Below, one piece after another: positions 50,577-60,157 of a stretch of 64,000 bases of DNA. Position numbers and translations under genes: made by a program. Source of the stretch: Prauserella salsuginis (GTDB lineage Bacteria; Actinomycetota; Actinomycetes; Mycobacteriales; Pseudonocardiaceae); the NCBI RefSeq assembly GCF_024648885.1, contig NZ_JANBBF010000011.1:496001-560000 (forward strand), in the 5' to 3' direction. Under the pieces are notes generated by a model. The model was not told the origin of the DNA. It did no database searches and saw nothing but the letters and a program-made list of their open reading frames with translations. The stretch's first letter is position 1. Each line of letters begins with the position of its first letter.

Positions 50577-51311
50577 GTGGCCGACAGCGCGGAACTGGAG
50601 ATCATGCCCGGTGATTGGAATCGGGCACTGGCCGTCGTGGCTCATCCGGACGATCTCGAGTACGGCGGCGCCGGCGCGGTCGCACGGTGGACCCGGGAGG
50701 GCAAGTCGGTGGTCTACACCCTCGCCACGCGTGGCGAGGCGGGAATCGACGGCATGGCGCCCGAGGAGTCGGCGGTCGTGCGCGAGCGCGAGCAGATCGC
50801 CGCGGCACGGGTGGTGGGTGTCGACACGGTGGAGTTCCTCGACCACGCCGACGGCGTCATCGAATACGGCCTGCCGCTGCGCAGGGACATCGCCGCGGCG
50901 ATCCGCAGGCACCGGCCGGAGCTGGTGATCATGACGAACCACCGCGACACGTGGCCGGGCGGGCCGTGGCTGAACATGGCCGATCACCGCAACGTCGGGC
51001 TCGCGACATTGGACGCCGTGCGGGACGCGGCGAACCGCTGGGTCTTCCGCGAACTCATCGACGACGGCCTCGAACCGTGGGACGGGGTGCGCTGGGTCGC
51101 AGCCGTCGCATCACCGCAGGCCACGCACGCCGTCGACATCACCGACACGTTGGACCTGGCGGTGGACTCGCTGCGCGAGCATCGCGCCTACCTCGACGGG
51201 CTCGGTGACGCCTCGATGGCCGACCCGAGCTTCCTGCGCGAGGCCGCCGCCGAAGCGGGTGCCCGTTTCGGCGGCGTGCCTGCGTGCGAATTCGAACTGT
51301 TCCCGATGTAG
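50577..51311 (+). CDS. PIG-L family N-deacetylase
   Basis: 244 residues, zinc-dependent LmbE/MshB-like fold. Seen: ALAVVAHPDDLEYGGAGAVA (AHPDDxE metal motif), LATRGEAGIDGMAPEESAVV, VEFLDHADGVIEYG, LVIMTNHRDTWPGGPWLNMA, DHRNVGLATLDAVRDAA. Substrate is not certain: mycothiol-related amidases and antibiotic deacetylases share the fold. GTG 50577 with GGGGAG upstream. Divergent from the BioF-like gene. Confidence 0.92.
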   Translation: MADSAELEIMPGDWNRALAVVAHPDDLEYGGAGAVARWTREGKSVVYTLATRGEAGIDGMAPEESAVVREREQIAAARVVGVDTVEFLDHADGVIEYGLPLRRDIAAAIRRHRPELVIMTNHRDTWPGGPWLNMADHRNVGLATLDAVRDAANRWVFRELIDDGLEPWDGVRWVAAVASPQATHAVDITDTLDLAVDSLREHRAYLDGLGDASMADPSFLREAAAEAGARFGGVPACEFELFPM

Positions 51312-51381
51312 CGCCCTCCAAGGACACCCTGGTCGCGGCGTTTTGGCGCTGCGCTCTGCGCTCTGGCGCTGCGTTCTGGCA

Positions 51382-51426
51382 CTGCCGAGAACGCCGCGAA
51401 GGGCACCTTCGGGGCGTTCTCGGCAG
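51382..51426. repeat. 21-bp arm hairpin of the GAAGGGCACCTT repeat family
   Basis: Arms 51382-51402 and 51406-51426 pair at 20 of 21 positions with a GCA loop. A second part at 51480-51494 (AAGGTGCCCTTCGCG) is the exact complement of 51395-51409. It can end transcription between the convergent PIG-L and helicase genes, but its relative at 4930 is in a divergent gap. Confidence 0.8.
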
Positions 51427-51509
51427 CCCGGCCACCACCCCTTACGGGCACGCTGACGCGTGGCTGTGTTCGATGCCCCAAGGTGCCCTTCGCGGCAACC
51501 GGGATCGGG

Positions 51510-52916
51510 TCAGGCGTCGATCGGCCTGCGGGGCCTGCGGCCGCCGCCACGCCGCGGACCGCCCTGGCCGCCGCGACCCTGGCCGCCACCGCGACCCTGG
51601 CCGCCACGGTCGCCGGGACGGCCACCGTTCCTGCCACCGGGGCGACCGCCGCCGGGCCGCCCACCGCCCGAACGGCGCTGCTCCTGCTGCGGCTGCTTGT
51701 CGACCAGCGCGACACCGCTGGGCCTGCGCGCACCGGTGATGCGCGTCAGCTCGCCGTCGCCCGGCGTGACGAGCAGCGACTTCGGCTTGACGCCCGCCTT
51801 GTCGGTGAGCCGCAGCGTCTGCCTGCGCTGGTCCCGCGTGATCAGTGTGACCACCGTGCCCGATGCGCCCGCCCGGGCGGTCCGCCCTGCGCGGTGCAGG
51901 TAGTCCTTGTGGTCCGCGGGCGGGTCGACGTGCAGCACGAGGCTGACGTCGTCGACGTGGATGCCGCGCGCGGCGACGTCCGTCGCGACCAGCACCGTGG
52001 TGCGGCCGTCCTTGAAATCGGCGAGCACGCGGTTGCGCTGCCCCTGGGTCTTGCCGCCGTGCAGCGCGCCCGCGGGCACACCCTGGGAGCGCAGCTTCGT
52101 GGTGAGGCGGTCGACGTGGTGCTTGGTCCGCACGAACATGATCGTGCGGCCTTCACGGGCGCCGATCTCGGTGATCACGGGCATCTTGTCCGACTGCGCG
52201 AGCTGCAGCAGGTAGTGGTCCATGTTCGTCACCGACGCTGTCACGGGCGCGACCGAGTGCGTCACGGGGTCGTGCAGGTAGCGCTGGACGAGTTTGGACA
52301 CGTCACCGTCGAGGGTGGCGGAGAACAGCAGCCGCTGGCCGTCGGCCGGCGTGAGGTCGAGGATCTCGCGCACCTGGGGCAGGAAGCCCATATCGGCCAT
52401 CTGGTCGGCCTCGTCGAGCGCGACGTAGCCGATCTCGTCGAGGGCGCACGTGCCCTGGCGGACGTGGTCCGAGAGCCGGCCCGGGGTGGCGATGAGCAGG
52501 TCGACGCCGCGGGACAGCGCGTCGGCCTGCCGGTTGAAGGCCATGCCGCCGACCGCGGTGCGGCACCACAGGCCCAGCGTCTTGGCCAGCGGGATCAGTA
52601 CCTCGGCGACCTGCATGGCCAGTTCGCGCGTGGGCACGAGCACCAGCGCGCGGGGCTTCTTCGGGCGGGCCTTGCCGCCTTCGAGGCGGGCCAGCAGCGC
52701 GAGGCCGAAGGCGAGGGTCTTGCCGGAGCCGGTCTGCGCCCTGCCGAGGACGTCGTGGCCGGCGAGGGCGTCGGGCAGCGAAGCCGCCTGGATGGCGAAT
52801 GCGTCGGTCATGCCGTCGGCCTCCAGCGCGCGCACCAGCGGGCGCGGCAGCGGCAGGTCGGCGAACGGGACGGACGCGGTGGAAGTGGATGCGGACGTGG
52901 ACAGGTTTGTGCTCAC
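51510..52916 (-). CDS. DEAD-box RNA helicase with Gly/Arg-rich tail
   Basis: 468 residues. Q motif TDAFAIQAASLPDALAG, Walker A GRAQTGSGKTLAFGLALL, VPTRELAMQV, IATPGRLSDHV, DEADQMADMGF, the SAT box LLFSATLDGD, VATDVAARGIHVDDVS, HRAGRTARAG. All helicase motifs are intact. The C terminus is a 60-residue RGG-like tail (GGRPGGRNGGRPGDRGG) and RRPRRPIDA, which binds RNA. RhlE/DeaD-like; likely ribosome or cold-adaptation role. GTG start with GAGAGG upstream. Confidence 0.94.
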   Translation of the reverse strand: MSTNLSTSASTSTASVPFADLPLPRPLVRALEADGMTDAFAIQAASLPDALAGHDVLGRAQTGSGKTLAFGLALLARLEGGKARPKKPRALVLVPTRELAMQVAEVLIPLAKTLGLWCRTAVGGMAFNRQADALSRGVDLLIATPGRLSDHVRQGTCALDEIGYVALDEADQMADMGFLPQVREILDLTPADGQRLLFSATLDGDVSKLVQRYLHDPVTHSVAPVTASVTNMDHYLLQLAQSDKMPVITEIGAREGRTIMFVRTKHHVDRLTTKLRSQGVPAGALHGGKTQGQRNRVLADFKDGRTTVLVATDVAARGIHVDDVSLVLHVDPPADHKDYLHRAGRTARAGASGTVVTLITRDQRRQTLRLTDKAGVKPKSLLVTPGDGELTRITGARRPSGVALVDKQPQQEQRRSGGGRPGGGRPGGRNGGRPGDRGGQGRGGGQGRGGQGGPRRGGGRRPRRPIDA

Positions 52917-53201
52917 ACAGGCCTCTCGGACGTGGCACGTCGCAGGGAGGCCCGGGAGAGTCGCACGTCGGTGGTGCGGTGGGCGTTCACAAGGACGAAC
53001 CCGGCGCGCCGGAATCTGGTGCCGTCTCCGGCCGATGTGGCGCGCCAAATGGATGGGAAATCGGATCGCCGTGTGAAGGAGCCCTTCGGCTCACGGCGCT
53101 CCAGGCACTCTACCCCAACCGGGGCCGCCCCGTCAGCCGAGGTCGTGGTGACGGACAGCACCGACGATCCTGTTCCGGCCGCGGCACGGCATAGTGGCCG
53201 C

Positions 53202-54332
53202 ATGCGCATCGTGATCATCGGATCGGGCATCGCAGGCGCGGGCACCGCATGGCAGCTGGCGCGACGGGGTGCCGACGTCGTGGTGGTGGATGCCGACCAC
53301 GCGGGACGGGCGACGGCCGCCGGCGCCGGGATCGTCTCGCCGTGGAACTCCCGGACCCTCGAGAGCGAGGAGCTCGCCTTCCACGCGGAGGGCGCCGCGT
53401 ACTACCGGACGCTGGTCGACGACCTGGCGGCCGAGGGCGCGGGGGAGACGTCGTTCGCGATCGTCGGCGGGCTCGTCGTGTCGCCGGACGAGACGTGGCT
53501 GCGTGAATTCCACGGACGGGCGCTCGAGCGGGCGCGGCGCTGGCCCGAGATGGGCGAGGTGAGCTTGCTCGACCCGGCCGGTGTCGCCGAGCGCATGCCG
53601 CTGTTGGCTCCCGACCTCGGCGCGGTGCACATCGCGGGCGGAGGACGGATCGACGGCCGGACGCTCCGCGAGACGTTCCTCGCCGCGGCCGCTGCCCGGG
53701 GAGCGCGGCTGCGCAGCGGTACGGCCGAACTCGAGGTCCGCTCCGGCCGCGTCGTCGGGGTGCGGGTGGCCGGTGACGTGGTCGAGGCCGACGGCGTGGT
53801 GCTGGCCGCGGGCGCGTGGACCGCGTCGCTGGCCGCGTCCCTGGGTGTGACGCTCCCGGTGGAACCGCAGCGCGGCCAGATCAGCCACTTCGGGGTCGGG
53901 GGTCCCGGCGACGAGCCCGGCACCGCGTCCTGGCCCGTGGTCTCGCCGGTCGGATCCGGTCACTACATGCTCGCGTTTCCCGACTCGCGGGTCGTCGCGG
54001 GCGCGACACGCGAGACCGGTTCGGGTTTCGACCACCGCGTGACGGCCGAGGGGCAGCGCGAGGTGCTCTCGGAGGCGCTGGCCGTCGCGCCCGGTCTCGC
54101 CGACGCGACGCTGCTGGAAACGCGCGTGGGCTTCCGTCCCGTCACACCCGACGGCAGGCCCGTCATCGGTGCGCTCGAGGCGCACCCCGAGGTGACCGTG
54201 CTGACCGGTTTCGGCGCGGGCGGGCTGACGATCGGGCCGAACGCGGCGCGCCTGGCCGCGGCCGCCGCACTCGGGGAGCGGCCGGACATCCCGGAGTTGT
54301 TCCGCCCCGAGCGGTTCGACGGCGCCGCGTGA
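53202..54332 (+). CDS. FAD-dependent DAO-family oxidoreductase
   Basis: 376 residues. FAD loop RIVIIGSGIAGAGTAWQLAR, second strand VVVVDADHAGRATAAGAGIV (typical of glycine/D-amino acid oxidases), VVLAAGAWTASLAASLGV, VEPQRGQISHFGVGG and the C-terminal FRPVTPDGRPVIGALEAHPE, TGFGAGGLTIGPNAARLAAA. Acts on an amine or amino acid; D-amino-acid dehydrogenase or sarcosine oxidase-like are both possible. A CATAGT -10 lies 6 nt before ATG 53202, so probably leaderless. Confidence 0.92.
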   Translation: MRIVIIGSGIAGAGTAWQLARRGADVVVVDADHAGRATAAGAGIVSPWNSRTLESEELAFHAEGAAYYRTLVDDLAAEGAGETSFAIVGGLVVSPDETWLREFHGRALERARRWPEMGEVSLLDPAGVAERMPLLAPDLGAVHIAGGGRIDGRTLRETFLAAAAARGARLRSGTAELEVRSGRVVGVRVAGDVVEADGVVLAAGAWTASLAASLGVTLPVEPQRGQISHFGVGGPGDEPGTASWPVVSPVGSGHYMLAFPDSRVVAGATRETGSGFDHRVTAEGQREVLSEALAVAPGLADATLLETRVGFRPVTPDGRPVIGALEAHPEVTVLTGFGAGGLTIGPNAARLAAAAALGERPDIPELFRPERFDGAA

Positions 54333-54353
54333 GCGCCCGGCGGGGGTGGGCGA

Positions 54354-55094
54354 TCAGTGGTCGGTGACGAGGACGAGATCGGTCTCGCCCGCGCGCTCCA
54401 TGGTCATCCCGGCCTTCTCCGCGACGGCCACGACCTTGTCCACAGTGGACGGTTCGGTGCGGCTCGTCGCCAGTGCGGCGGCGAGCCGGCCCTTGTAGGC
54501 CTTGTTGTGGTGACTGACGGTCTTGCGCTTGCCGGACGCGTCCTCGGTGACCACGCGCACCGTGACGGCGCCGGGGATCCGTGCCAGCGCCGCGTACGCA
54601 CCCGAGCGCAGGTCCACGATCAGCTCGTCGGACTGCAGCATCGGCTCCAGCGCCGGGCGCCACACCGACCGCAGAGCCGCGAACCCGGGCAATGAGCTGC
54701 CGCCGGAGAGTCGGTAGGCCGGGATCGGGTCGCCCGCGCGGACGACACCGAACAGTGCCGACGCCACGGCGAGCCGGTCGTCGGCCCGGCCGGCTTCGGC
54801 ACCGGTGAAGGAACCGGCGTCCAGCGCGTCGTAGAGCACGCCGGTGTAGCGCCGCAGTGCAGGCATCGTCGGCGACGTCCACAGCGCCGCGTTCCGCTCC
54901 ACCTCACCCGCCTGCCGCTCGGAGAGCCCGAGTGCGGCCAGGCTCGCGGGCACGTCGGCGGCCAGTTCGACGAGTGCGTCGGCCAGCTTGCGCCGCACCG
55001 GGTTCAGTTCGGGCAGCGACAGCGCGTCCAGGTCGAGCGGGGCGCCGTCACCGCCTGCGGCCTTGGTCTCGGAAGGGGGCAACAGAACGAGCAC
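54354..55094 (-). CDS. yaaA: YaaA-like peroxide stress protein
   Basis: 246 residues of the UPF0246/YaaA family, DNA-binding proteins that in E. coli limit iron-driven damage under peroxide stress. Seen: LVLLPPSETKAAGGDGAPL, YTGVLYDALDAGSF, LVDLRSGAYAALARIPGA and KTVSHHNKAYKGRLAAAL. The GTG start lies 8 nt after a TACCCT -10 hexamer; leaderless start likely. Convergent with the DAO-family gene. Confidence 0.92.
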   Translation of the reverse strand: MLVLLPPSETKAAGGDGAPLDLDALSLPELNPVRRKLADALVELAADVPASLAALGLSERQAGEVERNAALWTSPTMPALRRYTGVLYDALDAGSFTGAEAGRADDRLAVASALFGVVRAGDPIPAYRLSGGSSLPGFAALRSVWRPALEPMLQSDELIVDLRSGAYAALARIPGAVTVRVVTEDASGKRKTVSHHNKAYKGRLAAALATSRTEPSTVDKVVAVAEKAGMTMERAGETDLVLVTDH

Positions 55095-55102
55095 GCCGTC
55101 CG

Positions 55103-55108
55103 AGGGTA
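55103..55108 (-). promoter_or_regulatory. -10 hexamer of leaderless yaaA promoter
   Basis: Minus-strand TACCCT, 8 nt before GTG 55094. Confidence 0.42.
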
Positions 55109-55207
55109 GTGCCGCCCCGGCAGCGCTCCGATAACCGGTTGTCCCGGCCCGCGGCGCGCCGACTACCCTTCGTCCATCACCGCTTTCCGTCTCCCTAGGA
55201 GCACACC

Positions 55208-56956
55208 GTGATCACCAGGATGTCGTCGTTGTTCCTGCGCACGCTGCGTGAGGACCCGGCGGACGCCGAGGTGCCCAGCCACCGGTTGCTGGTGCGCGCA
55301 GGCTACGTCCGCCGTGCCGCTCCGGGCGGCTATTCCTGGCTGCCGCTCGGCCTGCGCGTACTGCGCAACATCGAGCGGGTCGTGCGTGAGGAGATGGACG
55401 CCATCGGCGCGCAGGAGATCCAGTTCCCCGCGCTGCTGCCGAAGGAGCCCTACGAGGTGACCGGCCGGTGGAGCGAGTACGGCGACACGCTGTTCCGCAT
55501 CAAGGACCGCAAAGGCGCCGACTACCTGCTCGGGCCGACGCACGAGGAGCTGTTCACGCTCACCGTGAAGGGCGAGTACAGCTCGTACAAGGACTACCCG
55601 GTGATGCTGTACCAGGTGCAGACGAAATACCGGGACGAGGCGCGGCCCCGCGCGGGCGTGCTGCGCGGGCGCGAGTTCGTCATGAAGGACTCGTACTCGT
55701 TCGACCTCGACGACGAGGGGCTCGAGGCGTCGTACCAGAAACACCGCGCCGCCTACGTCAAGATCTTCGACCGGCTCGGGCTCGATTACGTGATCGTCGC
55801 GGCCACGTCGGGTGCCATGGGCGGTTCGGCGTCGGAGGAGTTCCTGGCGACCGCCGAGTCCGGTGAGGACACCTACGTCCGCAGCACCGACTCCGGCTAC
55901 GCGGCCAACGTCGAGGCCGTCGTGACGCCCGCGCCGCCCGCGCGCTCGCTCGAGGGGCTGCCCGAGGCTCAGGTGCACCACACGCCCGACACACCGACGA
56001 TCGAGACACTCGTCGACTTCCTCAACGGCGCAGGCCTCGGCCGCGAGTTCACCGCCGCGGACACGCTCAAGAACGTGCTGGTCAAGACGCGCATGCCCGG
56101 TACGAAGGAGTGGACGCTCCTCGGCATCGGCGTGCCCGGTGACCGCGAGGTCGACATGAAGCGCCTCGAGGCCGCGCTGGAGCCCGCCGAGGTCGCGTTG
56201 GTCGAGGAGGCCGACTTCACGGCGAATCCGTTCCTGGTCAAGGGCTACATCGGGCCGGGAGCACTGCAGGCGAACGGCGTCCGCTACCTCGCCGACCCGC
56301 GCATCGTCACGGGAACCGCGTGGGTCACGGGTGCGGACAAGGCCGACCACCACGTCGTCGACCTCGTGTGCGGTCGCGACTTCACCCCGGACGGCACCGT
56401 CGAAGCCGCCGAGGTGCGCGAAGGCGACGCCTCGCCCGACGGCAACGGCACGCTCGTCGCGGCGCGCGGCATCGAGATCGGCCACATCTTCCAGCTCGGC
56501 CGCAAGTACGCCGACGCGTTTGAACTCGACGCGCTCGGCCCCGACTCGAAGCCCGTGCGCATCACGATGGGTTCGTACGGCGTCGGCGTCTCGCGGCTGG
56601 TCGCGGCGATCGCCGAGCAGCACCACGACGAGCTCGGCCTGGTGTGGCCGCGTGCGGTGTCGCCCGCGGACGTGCACCTCGTCGTCGCGGGCAAGGACGA
56701 CAGCGTGTTCGAGGGCGGCGAGCGCATCGCGGCCGAGTTGTCGCAGCGCGGCGTGTCGGTGCTCTTCGACGACCGCACCGTCTCGCCGGGCGTGAAGTTC
56801 GCCGACGCGGAACTCATCGGCGTGCCGACGATCGTCGTCGTGGGCAAGGGCCTCGCGAAGGGCGTGGTCGAGGTGAAGGACCGCGCCACCGGCGAGCGCA
56901 CCGAGGTGGACGCCGACGCCGTCGTCGACCACCTTACGGGCCTCGTGCACGGCTGA
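55208..56956 (+). CDS. proS: Prolyl-tRNA synthetase (bacterial type)
   Basis: 582 residues, class II synthetase. Seen: motif 1-2 region [40 protein letters not shown]-like ([11 protein letters not shown]), [17 protein letters not shown], the inserted YbaK/INS editing domain between about 220 and 400 ([15 protein letters not shown]), motif 3 [18 protein letters not shown], and the C-terminal anticodon domain [14 protein letters not shown] start with AGGAG. Complete. Confidence 0.97.
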   Translation: MITRMSSLFLRTLREDPADAEVPSHRLLVRAGYVRRAAPGGYSWLPLGLRVLRNIERVVREEMDAIGAQEIQFPALLPKEPYEVTGRWSEYGDTLFRIKDRKGADYLLGPTHEELFTLTVKGEYSSYKDYPVMLYQVQTKYRDEARPRAGVLRGREFVMKDSYSFDLDDEGLEASYQKHRAAYVKIFDRLGLDYVIVAATSGAMGGSASEEFLATAESGEDTYVRSTDSGYAANVEAVVTPAPPARSLEGLPEAQVHHTPDTPTIETLVDFLNGAGLGREFTAADTLKNVLVKTRMPGTKEWTLLGIGVPGDREVDMKRLEAALEPAEVALVEEADFTANPFLVKGYIGPGALQANGVRYLADPRIVTGTAWVTGADKADHHVVDLVCGRDFTPDGTVEAAEVREGDASPDGNGTLVAARGIEIGHIFQLGRKYADAFELDALGPDSKPVRITMGSYGVGVSRLVAAIAEQHHDELGLVWPRAVSPADVHLVVAGKDDSVFEGGERIAAELSQRGVSVLFDDRTVSPGVKFADAELIGVPTIVVVGKGLAKGVVEVKDRATGERTEVDADAVVDHLTGLVHG

Positions 56957-56985
56957 CCCGCCGGTGAACTGGGGGAGGGACACCG

Positions 56986-58167
56986 GTGATCTTCGGTCGC
57001 AGGAAGCGTGACGAGACGTCGGCGCGTTACGGCTACGAGGACAAGGCCGCGCTGAAGGGCGTCGGCGGTTACGAGCCCGCCGACCCGGGTGACGCGTACC
57101 GGCCGCAGTCGTCACCCACGCCCGATCCCACCGCCCACCATCCGGCGGTGCACCGCCCGGCCACGCCGTACCCGGCGACGGACGGGCAGGGGACGCAAAA
57201 CTCGGCAACCCAGGACCCGGCAACCCAGGACCCGGCAACGCAGAATCCGGCGACCTGGAATCCGGCAGCGCCGGGCACCACGCCCCAGAACACCGCACCC
57301 CACGGTCCGGCGACCCAGCCGCAGTCGGCACCGGGTGAGCCGGGCCAGCAGGCCCCTCCGCAGGGCTCTGGCGGTCAGGTGCCGCCGCCCCGCGTGAAGA
57401 CGTCGAGCACCAAGCGCCGCGGCGGCGGCTGGGCGTTCGTGCTCGTGGTGGCGCTCGTCTACGGCCTGCCGCAGTTGCTCGGTGTGTTCGACGGCGACGA
57501 CGACACGAGCGCCGACCCGGACCCGGTCGAGCCGACCTCCGAGTACACCCCGCCGCCGGTCACGCGGGTCAGCGTGCCGCCCGCGGTCGACGGGTGGCAG
57601 TCGGTGGCCGGTGGCGACGGCGCCTACGCCTACGACGTCCCGCCGGAATGGCAGCCCGAACAGGGGGTCGTGCACGGCTGGGAGCCCGGCGGCGGCTATG
57701 ACGACCGGTTCTCGCTGTCGACGTCGGCGTTCGCGGGCAAGGAGTGCGACGACGCGACGCATGCCGGCGGCGCCGGTGTCACCAGCTACGACCGGCCGGT
57801 CGACGCTGCGGCCCGGCCGCTCGTCGAGGAGGTGTCGGCGCGGGCCTACGCCGCCGACGGCGGTGCGAAGCCCCAGGTGCGCGTGGCTGCCGAGGACGCG
57901 GGCCGGTTCACCGGCGGGGAGAGTGGGCGGACGCGGTCGCTGATCGCCGAGGTGACGCCCGCCGAGCCCGGAGGCTGCGTGCCGGAGCGTGCCGTCGTGG
58001 GCACCAGGGCCGTCGAGGCCGCCGAGGGCGACGGCACCGTGGTGGCGCTCGTCGTCTACGCCGACGCGCAGCTCGTGTCCGAGGAGGACGTCCGGCGGAT
58101 CCTCGACAGTTTCCGCGGGGTTCCGGAGTCCGACCGCAGCACGGTGACGGTCACGCCGACCGGCTGA
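56986..58167 (+). CDS. Membrane-anchored protein with Pro-rich repeat N terminus
   Basis: 393 residues. Cytosolic N terminus MIFGRRKRDET, then about 110 residues of Pro/Thr/Gln low complexity with a repeated pentapeptide (DPATQDPATQNPATWNPA), one transmembrane helix GWAFVLVVALVYGLPQLLGV, an acidic linker, and an extracellular domain with two Cys (GKECDDATHAG and EPGGCVPERA). No catalytic motif. 29 bp after proS, so cotranscribed. Similar topologies occur in actinobacterial DUF8017-like proteins, but I do not recognise this one firmly. Confidence 0.82.
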   Translation: MIFGRRKRDETSARYGYEDKAALKGVGGYEPADPGDAYRPQSSPTPDPTAHHPAVHRPATPYPATDGQGTQNSATQDPATQDPATQNPATWNPAAPGTTPQNTAPHGPATQPQSAPGEPGQQAPPQGSGGQVPPPRVKTSSTKRRGGGWAFVLVVALVYGLPQLLGVFDGDDDTSADPDPVEPTSEYTPPPVTRVSVPPAVDGWQSVAGGDGAYAYDVPPEWQPEQGVVHGWEPGGGYDDRFSLSTSAFAGKECDDATHAGGAGVTSYDRPVDAAARPLVEEVSARAYAADGGAKPQVRVAAEDAGRFTGGESGRTRSLIAEVTPAEPGGCVPERAVVGTRAVEAAEGDGTVVALVVYADAQLVSEEDVRRILDSFRGVPESDRSTVTVTPTG

Positions 58168-58207
58168 CCGCACTCCGGGCGCCGCAGGCGGGGTGCGTGC
58201 GCACCGT

Positions 58208-58906
58208 CTATCCCAGGATGGCCGCCAGTGCGGCGTCCGTGTCCCCGAGGTCGGGCAGGACGGCGTGGGCTCCGGACACGCGCAGTGCGTCCATGTCGTG
58301 CCTGCCCGTCGCGACGGCCACGGCGACGGCGTCGCACGCGAGCGCGGCTGCGACGTCGTTGGGGGTGTCGCCGATGACGACGACCTGCTTCGGGGCGCGG
58401 CCGTGTTTGGCGGCGGCGAGTTCGACGGCCTTCGCGACGAGTTCGGGGCGGTGGGCCGACAGCGAGCCGTAGCCGCCGATCTCGAAGTCCAGGTGCGGGT
58501 GCAGGCCGAACGCGCTCAGCTTGTGGCGGGCGATCGCGGGCAGGTTGCCGGTCACCAGCGACTGCACCACGCCGTCGGTTCCGGTCAGCCGGGTCAGCAC
58601 GTCGGTGACGCCGGGCAGGACCGTTCCGCGGGCGCGCAGGTCGTCGGCCGGATCGGTGGCGAGTGCGGTGAGTTCCTGCCACAGCCGGTTGACCAGGTCG
58701 GGTGTCGGTTCGACCCCGTGCGCGGTGAGCAGCTCGGTTGTGATCGCGAGCTCGGTCCGGCCGGGAAACGGCGGCATCCGTTCGAGGGTGATGCCCGCGA
58801 CCGTCGCGAGCGCTTTCCGGTACCAGTCGCCGCCGCTGCCGGACAGGTCGACGAGCGTGAGGTCGATGTCCCAGAGCACGAGGTGATCGGGCTGGCTGAG
58901 GGTCAC
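58208..58906 (-). CDS. HAD-superfamily phosphatase (phosphoglycolate phosphatase-like)
   Basis: 232 residues. HAD motifs: I VLWDIDLTLVDLSGSGG (DIDLT, nucleophile Asp), cap domain helices, II QSLVTGNLPAIAR, III HRPELVAKAVELAAAK, IV VVVIGDTPNDVAAAL. Substrate not known; phosphoglycolate or a sugar phosphate is usual. GTG 58906 lies 7 nt after TACCGT, so a leaderless start is more likely than an ATG 14 codons upstream (58948). Confidence 0.9.
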   Translation of the reverse strand: MTLSQPDHLVLWDIDLTLVDLSGSGGDWYRKALATVAGITLERMPPFPGRTELAITTELLTAHGVEPTPDLVNRLWQELTALATDPADDLRARGTVLPGVTDVLTRLTGTDGVVQSLVTGNLPAIARHKLSAFGLHPHLDFEIGGYGSLSAHRPELVAKAVELAAAKHGRAPKQVVVIGDTPNDVAAALACDAVAVAVATGRHDMDALRVSGAHAVLPDLGDTDAALAAILG

Positions 58907-58913
58907 GCGGCAC

Positions 58914-58919
58914 ACGGTA
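58914..58919 (-). promoter_or_regulatory. -10 hexamer of leaderless HAD phosphatase promoter
   Basis: Minus-strand TACCGT, 7 nt before GTG 58906. Confidence 0.45.
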
Positions 58920-58931
58920 TCGGACCGCTTT

Positions 58932-58980
58932 TCAACAAGCGTTGACATCTTCCCCGGGGGCGTGTGTACCTTGAATTCAA
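58932..58980 (+). promoter_or_regulatory. Promoter with palindromes for the gene at 59015
   Basis: TTGACA (58942-58947), 17 bp, TGTACC (58965-58970). TCAAC-AAGC-GTTGA (58932-58945) overlaps the -35 and TTGAATTCAA (58971-58980), a perfect palindrome, overlaps the start of transcription. Both share the TTGA/TCAA half-site. Confidence 0.6.
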
Positions 58981-59014
58981 CAGTCGACGAATTTTTCGGG
59001 TAAGGGAGATCGCC

Positions 59015-60157
59015 ATGTCGGAGACCGGGACGCGGGCGCGCACGCTCGTCGTGGGCACGGCGGTGGCGGGCGCGCTGGTCGCGATCGTGCTGGGATTCCT
59101 CACTTTCGGCGCGCAGGTGAGCGCGCAGCCGCATCGGCTCCCGGTGGCCGTGGCCGTGCCGGGGGACGCTCCGCCACCCCTTCACGCGGCCGCCGAACGC
59201 GTCGCCGCGACCGGTGGGGAAGCGCTGGAGTGGCGGGTCGTCGATCCCGCCGACGGCCGCGCGCTGCTCGTCGACCAGGACGTCTACGGCGTGCTTGAAC
59301 TCGGGGTCGGCCGCGACGGGCTCACGATCACCGCGGTGACGTCCGGCACCGTCAACCCGGCGGGAACGCAGATCGCCGGGCAGGCCGTCGCCACAGCGGG
59401 GCAGCGGATCGCCGGTGCCCTCGGCGAGACGGCGGTGTCGCCGCCGGTGCGCACGGAGACCATCCACGACACTGGCCCGGCCGGACGGACGGCACCGCTC
59501 GGCATCAGCGCGCTCGCGTGGGTCGGCGGACTGGCCGGCTCGGCGCTGCTGGCGGTGCAGGTGCGCCGCGGCCGGTTGCGTCCGGGAACCGGTGCACGGT
59601 GCGCGCACCTGGCACTCACCGGAGCGCTCCTGACCGGCGTCCTCGCCGGATTCCTGGCGCTGTGGAACTCGTCGTGGGACCTCGGCTGGCCGGTGCTGGG
59701 CTTCCTCGCCCTGACCGCGACCGCCTTCGTCGCGGTGCAGGGCGCGCTGTTGCGGTGGCTCGGGTTGCCTGCGATGGCCGTGCTCGGGCCGCTCTACCTG
59801 CTGGCACCCTCGGTCGCCTCGCAGGTGCCGGAGACGCTCGAACCGGCCTACCGAGTGCTGTTGTGGTCCTGGACGCCGCTGCGATTCCCCGCCGAGGGGC
59901 TGCGCAGTCTGCTCGCCGAATCACCGGGTACGGACCAGGTCATCGTCGCGGTCTGGGTGCTCGGCGCGATGCTCGTGGTCGGCGTAGGCGCGCTGTTGTG
60001 GCCGCGGCGGAACACGGAGCGGGGTTCAGCCGGCGAGGAAGCTGAACCGGACGCGGCGGACGGCGTTGTCGATGTTGGTGTCGACGAGACAGACCGACTG
60101 CCACGTGCCCAGGGCGAGAGCCCCGCCGAGCACCGGCACGGTCGCGTACGGCGGTAG
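59015..60157 (+). CDS. Multi-pass membrane protein, ABC-2/YhgE-like
   Basis: 380 residues. TM1 TLVVGTAVAGALVAIVLGFL, a soluble outer domain of about 130 residues (AAAERVAATGGEALEWRVVD, GTVNPAGTQIAGQAVATAGQ), then about five transmembrane helices (ALLTGVLAGFLALWNSSWDL, LYLLAPSVASQVPETLEPAY). The layout resembles YhgE/Pip or ABC-2 permeases. AAGGGAGA precedes the ATG. The last 44 codons overlap the convergent yjbQ gene by 132 bp; that part is hydrophilic and may be a by-product of the overlap. Function unknown. Confidence 0.8.
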   Translation: MSETGTRARTLVVGTAVAGALVAIVLGFLTFGAQVSAQPHRLPVAVAVPGDAPPPLHAAAERVAATGGEALEWRVVDPADGRALLVDQDVYGVLELGVGRDGLTITAVTSGTVNPAGTQIAGQAVATAGQRIAGALGETAVSPPVRTETIHDTGPAGRTAPLGISALAWVGGLAGSALLAVQVRRGRLRPGTGARCAHLALTGALLTGVLAGFLALWNSSWDLGWPVLGFLALTATAFVAVQGALLRWLGLPAMAVLGPLYLLAPSVASQVPETLEPAYRVLLWSWTPLRFPAEGLRSLLAESPGTDQVIVAVWVLGAMLVVGVGALLWPRRNTERGSAGEEAEPDAADGVVDVGVDETDRLPRAQGESPAEHRHGRVRR

